DNA from: Impatiens glandulifera
Lineage: Eukaryota > Streptophyta > Magnoliopsida > Ericales > Balsaminaceae
Reading direction: 5' to 3'
NCBI RefSeq assembly: GCF_907164915.1
Contig: NC_061862.1
Span: 8,295,505 to 8,359,504 of the forward strand
Length of the DNA: 64,000 nt
A program made the translations under genes and the position numbers. Shown piece by piece: positions 22,116-33,864 of the stretch. Numbering within the stretch: position 1 is the stretch's first letter; each line of letters starts with the position of its first letter. The notes under the pieces are model-generated. The model was given only the letters and a program-made list of their open reading frames with translations. It searched no databases and was not told the DNA's origin.

Positions 22116-25069
22116 GAGTGGTGGGTTGATACAGGAGCTACAAGACATGTTTGCTCCAACAAAGAAGTATTTTCAAGCCTCGAAGAAGTGAAGAATGGTG
22201 AAAAGCTGTTCATGGGGTATTCTGCCACTTCTGACATACAAGGTGAAGGAAAAGTGGTGTTAAGGTTGTCTTCAGGAAAAGATTTAACTTTAACTAATGT
22301 GTTGTATGTTCCAGAGATTCGGAAAAAATTGATATCCGGATCTCTTCTAAGTAAGCATGGTTTTAGAATTGTGATTGAGTCGGATAAAATTATTTTATCC
22401 AAAGGTGGAATGTTTGTAGGTAGAGGTTATGCTACCGATGGGCTTTTTAAGCTAAATGTAATGGCAGTTAAGCCAAGTATGAATGAAAAGAATAAGTCTT
22501 CTATTTATTTGTTGGAGTCTTCCATGGTATACTAGGTCATATTAATTATGATTCGATGCATCGATTAATAAAACTGAATAGTATACCTACATTCGAAATT
22601 AATAAGAAACACAAGTGTGAAATTTGTGTTGATGCGAAATTGACGAGATCATCATTTCGAAACGTTGAAAGAAGTAATAGACCGCTTGATTTAATTCATA
22701 CAGATGTGTGTGATTTAAAAGGAACACCAACACGTGGTGGAAGAAAATATTTCATTATTTTTATTGATGATAACACAAAATATTGTTATGTGTATATTCT
22801 TAAAAGTAAAGATGAAGCCATAGAGAAATTCACTCTCTATAAAAATGAGGTTGAAAACCAACTTGGTAAAAAGATCAAGGTGTTAAGAAGTGATAGAGGA
22901 GGTGAATATGAATCACCTTTTGCCGAGCTATGTGCTCAACATGGTATAATCCATGAGACGACAGCACCTTATTCTCCTCAGCAAAATGGTACGGCTGAGA
23001 GAAAAAATAGAACATTAAAAGAAATGATGAATTCACTTCTATTAAGTTCTGGTCTACCACATAACATGTGGGGAGAAGCTATTTTGACAGCTAATTACCT
23101 TTTAAATAAGGTTCCACGAAAGAAGCTAGATAAGAGTCCATATGAATTATGGCATGAAAGAAAACCATCATATGAATACTTACGAATGTGGGGGTGTCTA
23201 GGTAAGGTAGCCGTACCATTACCTACAAAGGTGAAAGTTGGACCAAAAACTGTTGATTGTATATTTATTGGATATGCACATAACAGTAGTGCTTATCGTT
23301 TTCTTGTGTTTAAATCGGACATTCCGGATATTCATAAGAATACGATAATGGAATCGAGAAATGCATCGTTCTTTGAACATGTACTTCCATATAAGTCTAA
23401 TGAAGAACAACGTTCTCCAAAAAGATTTCTTGAACTAGATGAACAAGAAAAGGAGAATGAAGTTGAGGTTGAACTTAGACGAAGTAAACGAGCTAGAACC
23501 GAAAAATCATTTGGTCAAGATTTTATTACTTTCATGATGGAAAGTGAACCTCAAACGTATAATGAGGCAATTAACTCATCTGAAGGGCCTCAATGGAAAG
23601 AGGCAATTAATAGTGAGATAGAATCTATCTTGCAAAACCATACATGAGAACTAGTGGATCTGCCTCTGGGAAATAAACCACTAGGTTGCCGATGGATTTT
23701 CAAAAGGAAAATGAAAGCTGATGGATCAATTGATAAATATAAGGCAAGACTGGTGGTAAAAGGATATCGCCAACGAGAAGGTCTTGATTATTTTGATACA
23801 TATTCTCCAGTTACGAGAATAACTTCTATTCGATTGATTCTTGCGATTGCTTCTTTGCGCAATCTAGAAGTTCATCAAATGGACGTAAAAACAGCTTTCT
23901 TAAATGGAGACTTGGAAGAAGAAATTTACATAGATCAACCTCAAGGGTTTTCTTCTCAAGGGCAAGAAAATAAAGTTTGTAAATTAGTTAAGTCATTGTA
24001 TGGCTTAAAACAAGCTCCAAAACAATGACATGAGAAATTTGATCATGCTATGATCTCAAGTGGATTTAAGATCAATGAATGTGATAAATGTATTTATATT
24101 AAAGACACAAAAAATGGTTACGTCATTTTATGTCTTTATGTAGATGACATACTTATCATTGGAAGTGATGATAAAATGGTTAAATCCACTAAAGATATGT
24201 TAAATTCAAAATTTGACATGAAAGATATGGGATTGGCTGATGTGATTCTTGGAATCAAAGTGATTAGAACATCGGAAGGGATAGTTCTAAGTGATTCACA
24301 TTATGTGGATAAAATCCTCGAAAAAATTAACAATGATGATTCTGCATTGGCTAAGACTCCGATAGATACGAGTCAACATCTATCTAAAAATCGCGGAGAG
24401 AGTGTTTCTCAATTAGAATATTCTCGAATAATTGGGAGTCTAATGTACTTAATGAGTTGTACAAGACCAGATATAGCCTATGCAGTAAGCAAACTAAGTA
24501 GATACACGAGTAATCTGGGTAATAATCATTGGAAAGCCATTGTATGATTACTTAGGTATTTAAGAAATACTCGTGATTATGGTCTGCACTACACGAGACA
24601 TCCCGTTGTTATCGAAGGGTACTATGATGCTAATTGGATTTCAGATATGAAAGACTCTAAGTCAACAAGTGGATATGTATTTACACTTAGAGGTGCAGCT
24701 ATATCTTGGAAATCTTCTAAACAAACTGTTATTGCTAGATCCACGATGGAATCTGAATTTATAGCTCTTGACAAATGTGGTGAAGAAGCTGAATGGCTAC
24801 GTCTATTCTTAGAAGATATTTCAATATGGTCTAAGCCCGTACCAGCAATTTCTATTCATTGTGATAGTCAATCTGCGATTGGACGAGCTAAGAGTCATAT
24901 GTATAATGGTAAGTCTAGACATATACGTCGTAGACATAATACCATTAGACAATTACTCTCTACTGAAATTATCTCAATTGATTACGTAAAATCAAAAGAT
25001 AATATTGCGGATCCGCTAACCAAAGGGTTAAATAGAGAGTTGGTGTTAAAGTCCTCACAAGGAATGTGA
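22116..25069 (+). pseudogene. copia element Z pol (protease, integrase, RT, RNase H)
   Basis: Domains in order: protease WWVDTGATRH (about 22120), integrase zinc finger with LGHINYDS and KCEICVDAK, the DD35E core (HTDVCD, RSDRGGEYES, SPQQNGTAERKN; 22700-23010), RT with DVKTAFLNGDLEEEIY and YVDD (24137-24148), and RNase H with [10 protein letters not shown] and CDSQSAI. From about 22540 all lies in one frame, broken only by TGA at 23645, 24026 and 24545. These fall where relatives have Trp, Trp and Arg, so each is one transition away. A small deletion at about 22530 damages the H of the zinc finger. Confidence 0.9.
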
Positions 25070-25591
25070 CTTAAGTCTACAATAAGTTAGTATGAAGGGA
25101 AACCCAACCTATGATGACTGGAGATCCCAAGAACTAGGTTCAATGGGACAACCTAATTGTACTAAACTTGGTAGATTGCTATGGGTAAAAATCCTACGAT
25201 AAAATAGCATTTCAGGAAAGGATAAGCACATAGGCTTTTAATGATTCTTTATGAATAAAGAGATCACCTATGTGAGAGAGAAGTGGGGCCGCTTCGAAAG
25301 AATTGCACGGCTCAATTCTAGACCCTCTCACTGAATCAGGCGAGTGTTCATGGCCAAAACGAACACAATCATGAGAACTGACATGTATCAGGAAGAATTT
25401 TATGTGAAAGTGTGTAATCGCTTACACAAAAGGAAGAATAGTTCAAGGACATCGAGTCTACTAATCGGTTAGTAAAGTTATATACTTTCATAAGGGAAGG
25501 TTCAAATGGTTACACCTACCTATCCTATGTAAAATTTAACTGTTGAATCTTTCACCGAGTTAATCTTTCAATTTCCATTAATGTGGGGGAT
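25070..25591 (+). other. 3' untranslated region of element Z
   Basis: About 520 bp between RNase H and the 3' LTR without coding signal. It ends in the polypurine tract GTGGGGGA (25583-25590) that primes plus-strand synthesis in LTR elements. Confidence 0.7.
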
Positions 25592-26508
25592 TGTTGGAAT
25601 TAAACTAATTCCATTAATTAAATGGAAATGATATTTGGGCTAATGAAATTCACACCAAATTCAAATGTGAATTAAAGTGAAATTAATCCAAATGAAATTC
25701 ACATGAAATTCAAATGTGAATTAAAGTGAAATTAATCCAAATGAAATTCACATGAAATTCAAATGTGAATTAAAGTGAAATTAATCCAAATGAAATTCAC
25801 ATGAAATTCAAATGTAAATTAAGGTGAAATTTCAACCAAATGAAATTCACATCAAATTCATTGTGAATTAAATTTTTTAATTGTTACAATTAACATAAAT
25901 GTCTTGAATGAGGCAGTTAACAAATGATGTTAATTGTCATTGTAACTACAAAATATTTATTGTAGGATGTAACTTGCAAAGATGATGAAAAGGCAAACAA
26001 CGATAACCGTTGGATGAATGGATGATGGATTAGTGACCGTTGGATTAAAGAATTGATTATGAGTTTAATTTTCAACTATAAATATCCCTTCACATTGTAT
26101 TCCTCTCCACACATTATCTTATCACTTCTCTCTCTAGAATTTTAAAGTCTTTCCTTGTTCTTGTGAGTGTTCTTGTGAGTGTTCTTCGAGTTTTTTAACT
26201 CGACCATTTTTGTGCAAAACCCGGTGATTGTGATTCAGTTACTTTTGTCTAGTTCGCTGTTGTAGTGGTTTTTCTGTGCTAAATCATTGCAGGTTCCGTT
26301 GTACCCTGTGAAGCAGCCACCGACGAAACTCTCCAGCACAAACGGGAGACGGTGAAACTGTTTTAAGGGAACTGTGATTCCACAGGCCTCGGAGCAAACG
26401 AGAAGATTTTTCTTCATTTCTTAAATAATCTGTTGTATTGTTTTATTATCATTGTATTATTTTCATATATCATTTACGTGTAATTTTTATGAGATAAGAT
26501 AACCAACA
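25592..26508 (+). repeat. 3' LTR of element Z
   Basis: 917 bp, TGTTGGAATTAAAC to AACCAACA, complete. It carries the same 49-bp repeats (about 25647-25864). Unlike the 5' LTR it has a local TTCTTGTGAGTG duplication at about 26158-26185. The TSD CCTAC follows. Confidence 0.9.
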
Positions 26509-26513
26509 CCTAC

Positions 26514-28167
26514 CTCATTTGATCATATAATCCAAGAATCTCCTTATCTACCACCATCACATACTTCATATGATCCTATTATTCAAGAATCTCCTTATCT
26601 CCCACCACCATCGTCACCACATCCTCGTCGTACTAATCGTGTAAGTCAACATTTTGTTCATCTCCATAACTTTCAGGTGTACTCATTTATTGTCTCTCCC
26701 TCTCTCTATGAACCTCGTACTTTTCGTGAGACCAACTCTAACCCTTTGTGGTAGTAAACAATTATAGAAGAATGGTAAAACTTAGCAAGACAACAACTTG
26801 AAACTGGGTTGATTTACCTTCACATAAGTCTGTTCTTGGTTGCAAATAAGTTTTTAAAACTAAGACACGAGTAGATGGTTCAGTTGAACGATATAAAGCT
26901 CGCCTTGTTACAAAGGGATATACTCAAAATATGGTATTGATTATGAGGAAACGTTTGCTTCTATTGGTTGATTGACATCGATTTGTAGCCTCATTGCAGT
27001 AGTTGTTAGCAAAAGGTTGTAACTATTTCAAATGGATGTAAAAAATTCATTCCTTAATGGTGAACTAACATAAAAAGTGTATATGTAACCTCTACTAGGG
27101 TATGATCATCCTCCAAATAAAGTTTGTAGACTTCGTAAAACTCTTTATGGTCTCAAACAAACTCCTAGGGAGTGGTTCGCCAAATTTAACTACTCCATTG
27201 GTAATATTATATTTCAAATCCAACTCTTATGATCATGCACTGTTTTTGCAAAAAAAAAATCAAGGTTGTACTTTACTTTTATTTTTTGTGGATGACGTGA
27301 TAATTACTAATGATGACACAAATGGAATTTATGATCTCAAAAATTCTCTACATCAACAATTCGAAATGAAAGATCTTGGACATTTAAGTTACCTTTTTGG
27401 GTTTGAAATATCTTCCGATGAATCTGGTTATTATTTATCACAAGCTAAGTATGTAATTGATCTCATGTCCCAGACCGATATTATAGACATAAAAGTTGTT
27501 AGCACACATTTTGACTCCATAGAGCACTTGTTTGCTTCTGATGGTACTACACCAAGTGATGAAACACTATCGACAACTAGCTGTTAAACTTATATACCTT
27601 ACTGTCACTCGACTAGATATTGCATATGATGTCCATATTGCGAGTCAATTTATTTCATCTCGTTGTACTACTCACTTCTCTACCATTCTTCACATATTAC
27701 ATTACATTAGATGAACATTATTTAATGGACTATATTTTGTTCACTATTCTCCTCTAGAGTTAGAGACATACTTTGATGTTAATTGGGCAGGGGATCCAAC
27801 TGATCGTCGATCCACTATTGGATATTATTTCTTTTCTGGCACATATTTCATTTAATGGAAGAGTAAGAAATAAATTGTTGTTTCTCGCTATAGTACATAA
27901 TTTGAATATCGTGCTTTTACATATACTACCTCTAAGAATGTAGATTGCTCATAATGATGTATTTCACGAACTTATCAAATATATCAAAATTGTTTGTCAT
28001 CTGACAAGACATTATGTCATTAATGGTACCATACAATTGATTCATATTTTTTTGCAAGCTCAGAATACCTGACATTTTTATCAAATCTCATTCTCCATAG
28101 TGTTTTCAAGATTTAGTTTTTAATATTAAATTATTCAATTCTTTTCCACCTTGAGCTTGAGGGAGAG
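26514..28167 (+). pseudogene. copia element Y, 3' half (RT and RNase H)
   Basis: Continues the sequence cut at 16513. It has a linker rich in SPYLPPP-like repeats, RT with VDGSVERYKARLVTKGYTQN (about 26870-26930), FQMDVKNSFLNGEL (27025-27065), VCRLRKTLYGLKQTPREW (27123-27175) and FVDDVIITNDD (27285-27318). RNase H follows with DRRSTIGYYFF (about 27806-27840). The catalytic Tyr-Val-Asp-Asp appears as FVDD. Stops are frequent. The polypurine tract TTGAGGGAGAG precedes the LTR. Confidence 0.8.
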
Positions 28168-28279
28168 TGTTAATAATATATAATATATTATGTTATACTT
28201 ATATTATTATTATTATATTTACTAATGTAACTAATGATCTTAAATATATATATGCACAATATTATTCTTTTTCTCTTTG
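28168..28279 (+). repeat. 3' LTR of element Y (end slightly truncated)
   Basis: TGTTAATAATATATAATAT matches 14625. The last few bases (TTAACA) differ. GATAC (28280-28284) after it and GATAT (14620-14624) before the 5' LTR form a 5-bp duplication with one mismatch. Confidence 0.65.
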
Positions 28280-28286
28280 GATACTA

Positions 28287-28479
28287 TGTAGAAACTTGAT
28301 TTGAGAGTGAAAAGTGTTATTTATTGTATCTTGTTAAATGATAAATATATAATATTTAAAGAAAGTTAAGTAAACTAAATAATAAGCAATGCATTAAAAA
28401 GATAAGAAAGATTGAGTGAGGAAAAATTGAGGTTATTCAATGAAAGAGGGATAGTAATGTTTTGTTCAAAAGTTCAACA
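28287..28479 (-). repeat. LTR of copia remnant X
   Basis: On the minus strand TGTTGAACTTTTGAAC to TTTCTACA, about 193 bp. Joining its end with the primer-site piece at 14613-14622 gives the standard LTR-TATCAGAGC arrangement, so X was whole before Y inserted. Confidence 0.55.
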
Positions 28480-29290
28480 AATACTTTTTTATCTCCATTA
28501 GAAACATAATTAAGTGGTCCATGTAACTTATGTTTCTCTCCAATTGCTTTCTTTATAAAAATGATATCTCTTTTGTTTTCCAACCAACACTCCATAATTT
28601 GGAAAGAGTTTCAAACTTTGAAGACCCCTTATCCACATTTTTGGTGTCAAAGTTTAGCTTCATTTTCTTTAATAACCAAACATTTTTCTTCTCTTTTCCC
28701 TTTGAATGTGCATAATAAACATTTTGTTTTGGTCATATCTATGGTCATAATCATCCAATTTTCTCTATGATAAATTTTACATTTATTCTTCTATTAGATT
28801 TGAGCGTCATTTTGAAAGTAGTTGTCACTCATCAAATTTGGTTTCAAACAAGGTACATAAATTATTTTAGTAATCATATGAATCTTTCCATTTACGTTAT
28901 CTTGATGTTTCATTTCACTTTGACAACTAAACTAGGGTGATCTCCAATTTTACTAATATATTAAAATTTTCATTGAAATATGAGAACTTTTTCTTTTTTG
29001 TCATATGGTTACTGCAGCCATGGCTAATATACCACATTTTTTTTTCAATTTGCTCCAGATCATTTTGTCATGAACAAGAATTCTTCAGTAGTTTCTACAT
29101 ATTGTATTTACATAGCTGTCTCTATATTTATGACAATAATAACATTCAACATTTGATTTGTCGTATATACCTAGCTCTTTCTCGAAATCCATAAGAGTAA
29201 TTATGACTAATCTTCAAAGTTTGTTAAGCTTCCGAATTGTGTTCATTCATCAAAGATTAATGAGCAAGCAAATTACTTTGTAGGACATCA
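28480..29290 (-). pseudogene. copia gag-protease remnant W
   Basis: On the minus strand a zinc-knuckle-like NVECYYCHKYRDSY (about 29155-29115) is followed by a protease remnant MWYISHGCSNHMTKK (about 29035-28990), where relatives have WYLDSGCSNHMTG. The rest to 28480 is decayed GAG-pre-integrase or spacer. Non-functional. Confidence 0.6.
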
Positions 29291-29292
29291 AT

Positions 29293-29975
29293 TGTTAAAG
29301 ACAAAGTGTGAACACAACCTAATCTGGACCGGCACGACTTCCTGTGACCAATCCCCCGGAGACAGAAATATGACCGTTGTCATATTTCCCTATGAAAAGG
29401 AAGTCAAAGCATTTGAAGACAACAACAACGAATGAACGAACAAAAATAAAAAAGAATAAACTGTTGAGTTATAAGTTTTACATTCCATTGTAAAAGTGTA
29501 TTACAGTAAATTAAACGACGAGTAGTAAATAAGACTCGATCGTATTGTGTATTGTTGAATATTCTTAGTGAATATCCTTCTCACTGTTTGAGAAGAAGGG
29601 GTGACGTAGGAGTTTCATCTCCGAACATCCATAAAATATGTCATGTGTTCTTCATTATTTCCGGTTATCGTATCAACCGAACCAAATCACCATCTAGTCC
29701 AACCGAACTGAATCATAACTTTACCAACTGAACCGGTCTTCCCTTCATCCCAACCGTCTTCTCCTTACTACCTTCTCTAAACTAAACTATGTGCGTTGCT
29801 TCAAATTGAAACAAACACTTCCGCCCTTGAACTCGGTTCAAGAGTCTGTGACAATCTGTGTAGTGTTAAGAACGGTTCTAATCTTTAACCGGATTAGCGT
29901 CAATTGGTGTGTGTTGTTGTAAGTGATTACCTTTAGCCGGATCCCGGTCCTCTATCGGCGATCCCGATCCTAACA
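29293..29975 (-). repeat. Solo LTR-like fragment
   Basis: On the minus strand it begins TGTTAGGATCGGGATCGCC and ends near plus 29293 (TGTTAAAG). Its GGATGTTCGGAGAT block, followed by a run that ends AGAAGGATATTCACTAAG, matches the solo LTR at 48137-49524, so it is a shorter or diverged member of that LTR family. The 5-bp flanks do not match. Confidence 0.6.
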
Positions 29976-30123
29976 ATATTTATAAAAGATATTACATTAT
30001 CTTAAATTTCTATATTCTATGCGATTTATTAGATAATAATATAAAATAGTTTATAAAAGTTCCTTAATTAAGAAATAAAAAATGAAATATATATATAAAA
30101 GATATATTTTGATTATATATGGA

Positions 30124-30158
<35 letters not shown>

Positions 30159-30676
30159 AATTATGGTGATATATATATATAAACACAAATATATTTATAT
30201 TATATATTGGAATATATATATATATATATATTCTAATTATGGTGAAATATATTTCTTATAATATACAAAATAGTATATATTATAATTATAATGAGAGAAT
30301 ATTTATAAATATATAAAAAATTATATTACAGTAAAGCTGAATATGATATTATAAAATTTGTTAATATACGAGAATATTTATATAAAAATTTACTTTTAGA
30401 AATATAAGAAGCCGGTTAATATATGATATTATAAAATTTGTTAATATAGGAGAAAAAATATTTTAAAAAATAAATTTTAAATATGGTGAGAAATATAATA
30501 TTTTTTTAATATAAGAAATATTATATATATAATTATAAAGAATATATATATATATATATCTTTTTTATATATAGATTTTTTTTATAACTTTATAAATACC
30601 AAACAAATAGACCTAATTATTTATTTAATTTTTTTTCATTGTTTATATTTTACTTTTATAATTGTAAGAGAGAACA
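29976..30676. repeat. AT-rich low-complexity stretch
   Basis: Many (TA)n runs (for example 30130-30154, 30217-30231, 30542-30560) and near repeats of GGTGATATATA and AAATTTGTTAATATA. No gene is visible. A TATAAATA sequence at about 30590 may serve the ankyrin gene that follows. Confidence 0.6.
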
Positions 30677-32074
30677 ATGGTGCTTATACCCAATAGTGAA
30701 AAACATGTGATGCAATCAGCTTTAAATGTTTTTCATGATGTTTGCAACAGGGAAGATGATTTCAGTAGCGAAGATGATTACAATTTTAGCGAAGATGAAT
30801 TCGACGAAGAAGACACAGAAGTAATGTTAATGGAGATTAATGAAAATAATATTGCTCCCCATTTCAAAGATATGGCTCTAGCAATTAAGAATCGAGATGT
30901 TAATGGACTTCAAATTGCTATAGGTATGCTGTAATTTTTTTATATGCTTTTATTGTATAATCTTTTGAATTTCAGTCGTAAAAACTCTAACTTATAAAAT
31001 TTTAATTGAATACATATTTTTTACAATTTTATGAATTTTTAAATACTTTTCTTGATTGAATTGAATACTGATTAGTTTTCCATAAAAGTTTATTAATATA
31101 AGAATATATAATCTTAGAGAATAAAGTTCGTTAAGAAATAATTTTTTATAATAAACTTAAATCAATTTTATTATTATTATTGTCTTAATTTGTTGTTATA
31201 GATAATTTAACTGGAAATATAGACGAAAATTCAATAGATGGAGAAACTGCTCTTCATTATGCATGTCTTTGTTGTAGTCGAAAATCTTTTGAGGTAAGTT
31301 TTTAATAATTAATTATTAAATATATTCAATAAATTAATATTAATATTGAAACTAATGTATTTATTTATAATATAGATACTAGTTGGAAGGGTGCTAACAT
31401 GGAGACTAAAAATAAAGATGGAGCCATTCCTCTACACATTGCTTGTGATAATGGTTCGTTTAATATTGTTGAATTTATATTCAATAATATTAGTGATGGA
31501 GATATTAAAATGAGAATGTTAAACTCAGTTGATAGTGATGGCTCTACGGTAATCGAATTTATCTTCTAAATGAACAATATGTTTTTTAAATTAAATAAAT
31601 GTTTATAACTTTCAAATTATTATTTGTTTTGAATAGCCTATGCATAAAGCAGCAAGTGAAAATATCAATATTGTTAAACTATTGTTAGATATTGTTATAG
31701 AGATAGATAATTCAGCTGGTAGAAGCAAAATGATACAAGCAGTTGATATATATGGTCAAACGGTAATTTTTAATACAAAATATTTTTATTTATATTTAAA
31801 TTATATTATAATTCTCTTTTTATCTTTTTGATATAGCCTCTACACGAAGCAGCATTATATGACAAATTTAAAATTGTAATATTATTACTAGAATTTGGTG
31901 CGTCCACTCAAGCACGTACCAATGAAGGAATGGTTAGTTTTTAAAATATGTTTTTATTTGTTTTTTTTATTCCAAATATTTGTATAATATATATATATTT
32001 TACAGGTTCCATATCAATATGCTAGACGTAACTCAAAAGCTTGGAGAATACTTAAGGGAATTCATGAAAATTAA
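30677..32074 (+). pseudogene. Ankyrin-repeat protein gene, six exons, one frameshift
   Basis: Exons by GT-AG and phase: 30677-30923, 31202-31293, 31376-31548, 31637-31762, 31837-31932 and 32006-32074. The start codon follows AGAGAGAACA. The first 60 residues are acidic (EDDFSSEDDYNFSEDEFDEED). Ankyrin repeats follow with DGETALHYAC, KDGAIPLHIACDNG, STPMHKAASEN and QTPLHEAALYDKFK. Several introns fall at the same place, between Thr and Pro of the TPLH motif. Exon 3 is one base short: its first codons (ILV) and its repeat (GANMETKNKDG) lie in different frames, which creates an early stop. No membrane segment is seen. It may be a recent pseudogene or contain a sequence error; partner and role are unknown. 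Confidence 0.7.
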
Positions 32075-33864
32075 TATGATTTTATTTTTCTAAATTTTTT
32101 CTAATTATTTTGGTGTGTTTTTTTATTTTATATATTAGATATAATTCTGATTATTTTGTGAGAAAACTCTTAATTTATTTGATTTATGATAGTTTAGTTT
32201 ATTTGTTTATCTATTTTGTGAGAAGACATATTTATTTTTTATTTTTATTATAAATTATATATTATTTGGGTTTTTATTATTGTTTTTATTTTGAACTTGG
32301 GTCATTTAGAAAATATTGAATTGAATTAGTGGTAAGTAACAACCACCTAAGTCTATACTAAATTTACAATGCTTATATATTCAACTGATAAAAATAATAA
32401 TTTATTCTCTTTAAAGTTATCCATTTTATGTTGAGAAATAAGTAAGCAAAGGTTTTAAGAACAACCATAGTGAAAAATTTAACATGTTAAATTTTACTAA
32501 TTAACAATTATTAAGTATCTCTAATATGAAGAGTCTTGTCACTTGGGTAATGGAGTATGTGTGTTTTAAGACACTTTGCTATTAAAATGTTATTGAAATT
32601 TAACCATTGTAGAAACTCGATAAATTAATACTCGATTATTTAATAAACTCTCTAAGATAATACTCGATTAATTAATCAAATGTATAGGATACTCAAATAA
32701 AATTATTTTTTTATCCTCAAAATGATGACAGCAAGTTAAGTAATATTCATTAATTTTGTATAAAAAACTCTTATTGTAATTTTTATTTTCCACTAATATT
32801 AATTTTCTGCCAACCAATTACCAACATTTGACTGATATAAAATAATGTCATTTTATTAGCAATTATTATAATATGTTCTCCTGATAGATAAGTTTGTGGA
32901 AATTTGATCACCCATATTACAAACAAAATTATTAAAAAATAATTCAATATGTTCCGCCACAATTGAGAAACTTCTTTGAAATCTCCATGGAAGGCAGATA
33001 TCAGAAATAATAGCATTAATTAAGATTATACTTACCCTTTTGTTTATTGTCTCCACTTTTAATAAACTTTGTAAAAAAAAAAAAAATTGAAAACAAAGAA
33101 TAAAAATTACAAAAATTTCATACTTTTCTAAAATTATATAAAAAAAATTAATAGTGAAATACTTATATAAATATTCTAATTAGGGATGACAATGTGAGTT
33201 AATCGAAGGAGAATGTGTTTGTCATTCATTCCCTTTTATATTTGAAGATTTTTTTTACTATCATCTCGTCCCGTTTGATTAGGAGAATCCCGCGTCACTA
33301 TTATAATTTGATAATATTTTATATTAATGAAATTTTTAATATTATATATATATAATAATGTATTAAAAAATTATATTATTAAAAAATAAACTTAAAATTT
33401 TAATAAAATATCATCCCAATCATCTAGATTAAACTGGAGAAAAACGGATGTAAAAAAAAAATATTATAATTACTAGAATAATAATAAAAAATTAAGGAGA
33501 GAAAATATATTTTGGAATAATCTCAAACATCACTTTCTCTCTTTTAATTTTATTTTTATTTTTATTTATAACTTTTTTTCAAACTTTTTTAAATTAATTT
33601 TTAATTTTATCATGTGTGACATGTGGCTGGTATCTTTATTTTATTATAATAATCTATAAGAGAGATTTTGTTGTTAAAATAAGTCGGAGGAGGCAAATCG
33701 TTATTTTGAATTAACGAAAAATCTGGAACGGATCAAAAAGATTTTCAGATACAAACTTCCCTAGATATCCCTCCCATCCCATGCAAACTGAGCGCCGCGT
33801 GCTTAACTAGGTCAAGTCAAACGCTTAATCTCAATCGGATTATTGGAGGCTATATACGACGATC
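32075..33864. other. Intergenic region
   Basis: AT-rich and without convincing genes. At about 33183-33300 lies a piece with GGGATGACAATG and CATCTCGTCCCG that resembles one end of the hAT-like MITE at 12965. The last 200 bp are the upstream region of the metal tolerance gene. No clear TATA box could be assigned. Confidence 0.5.
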
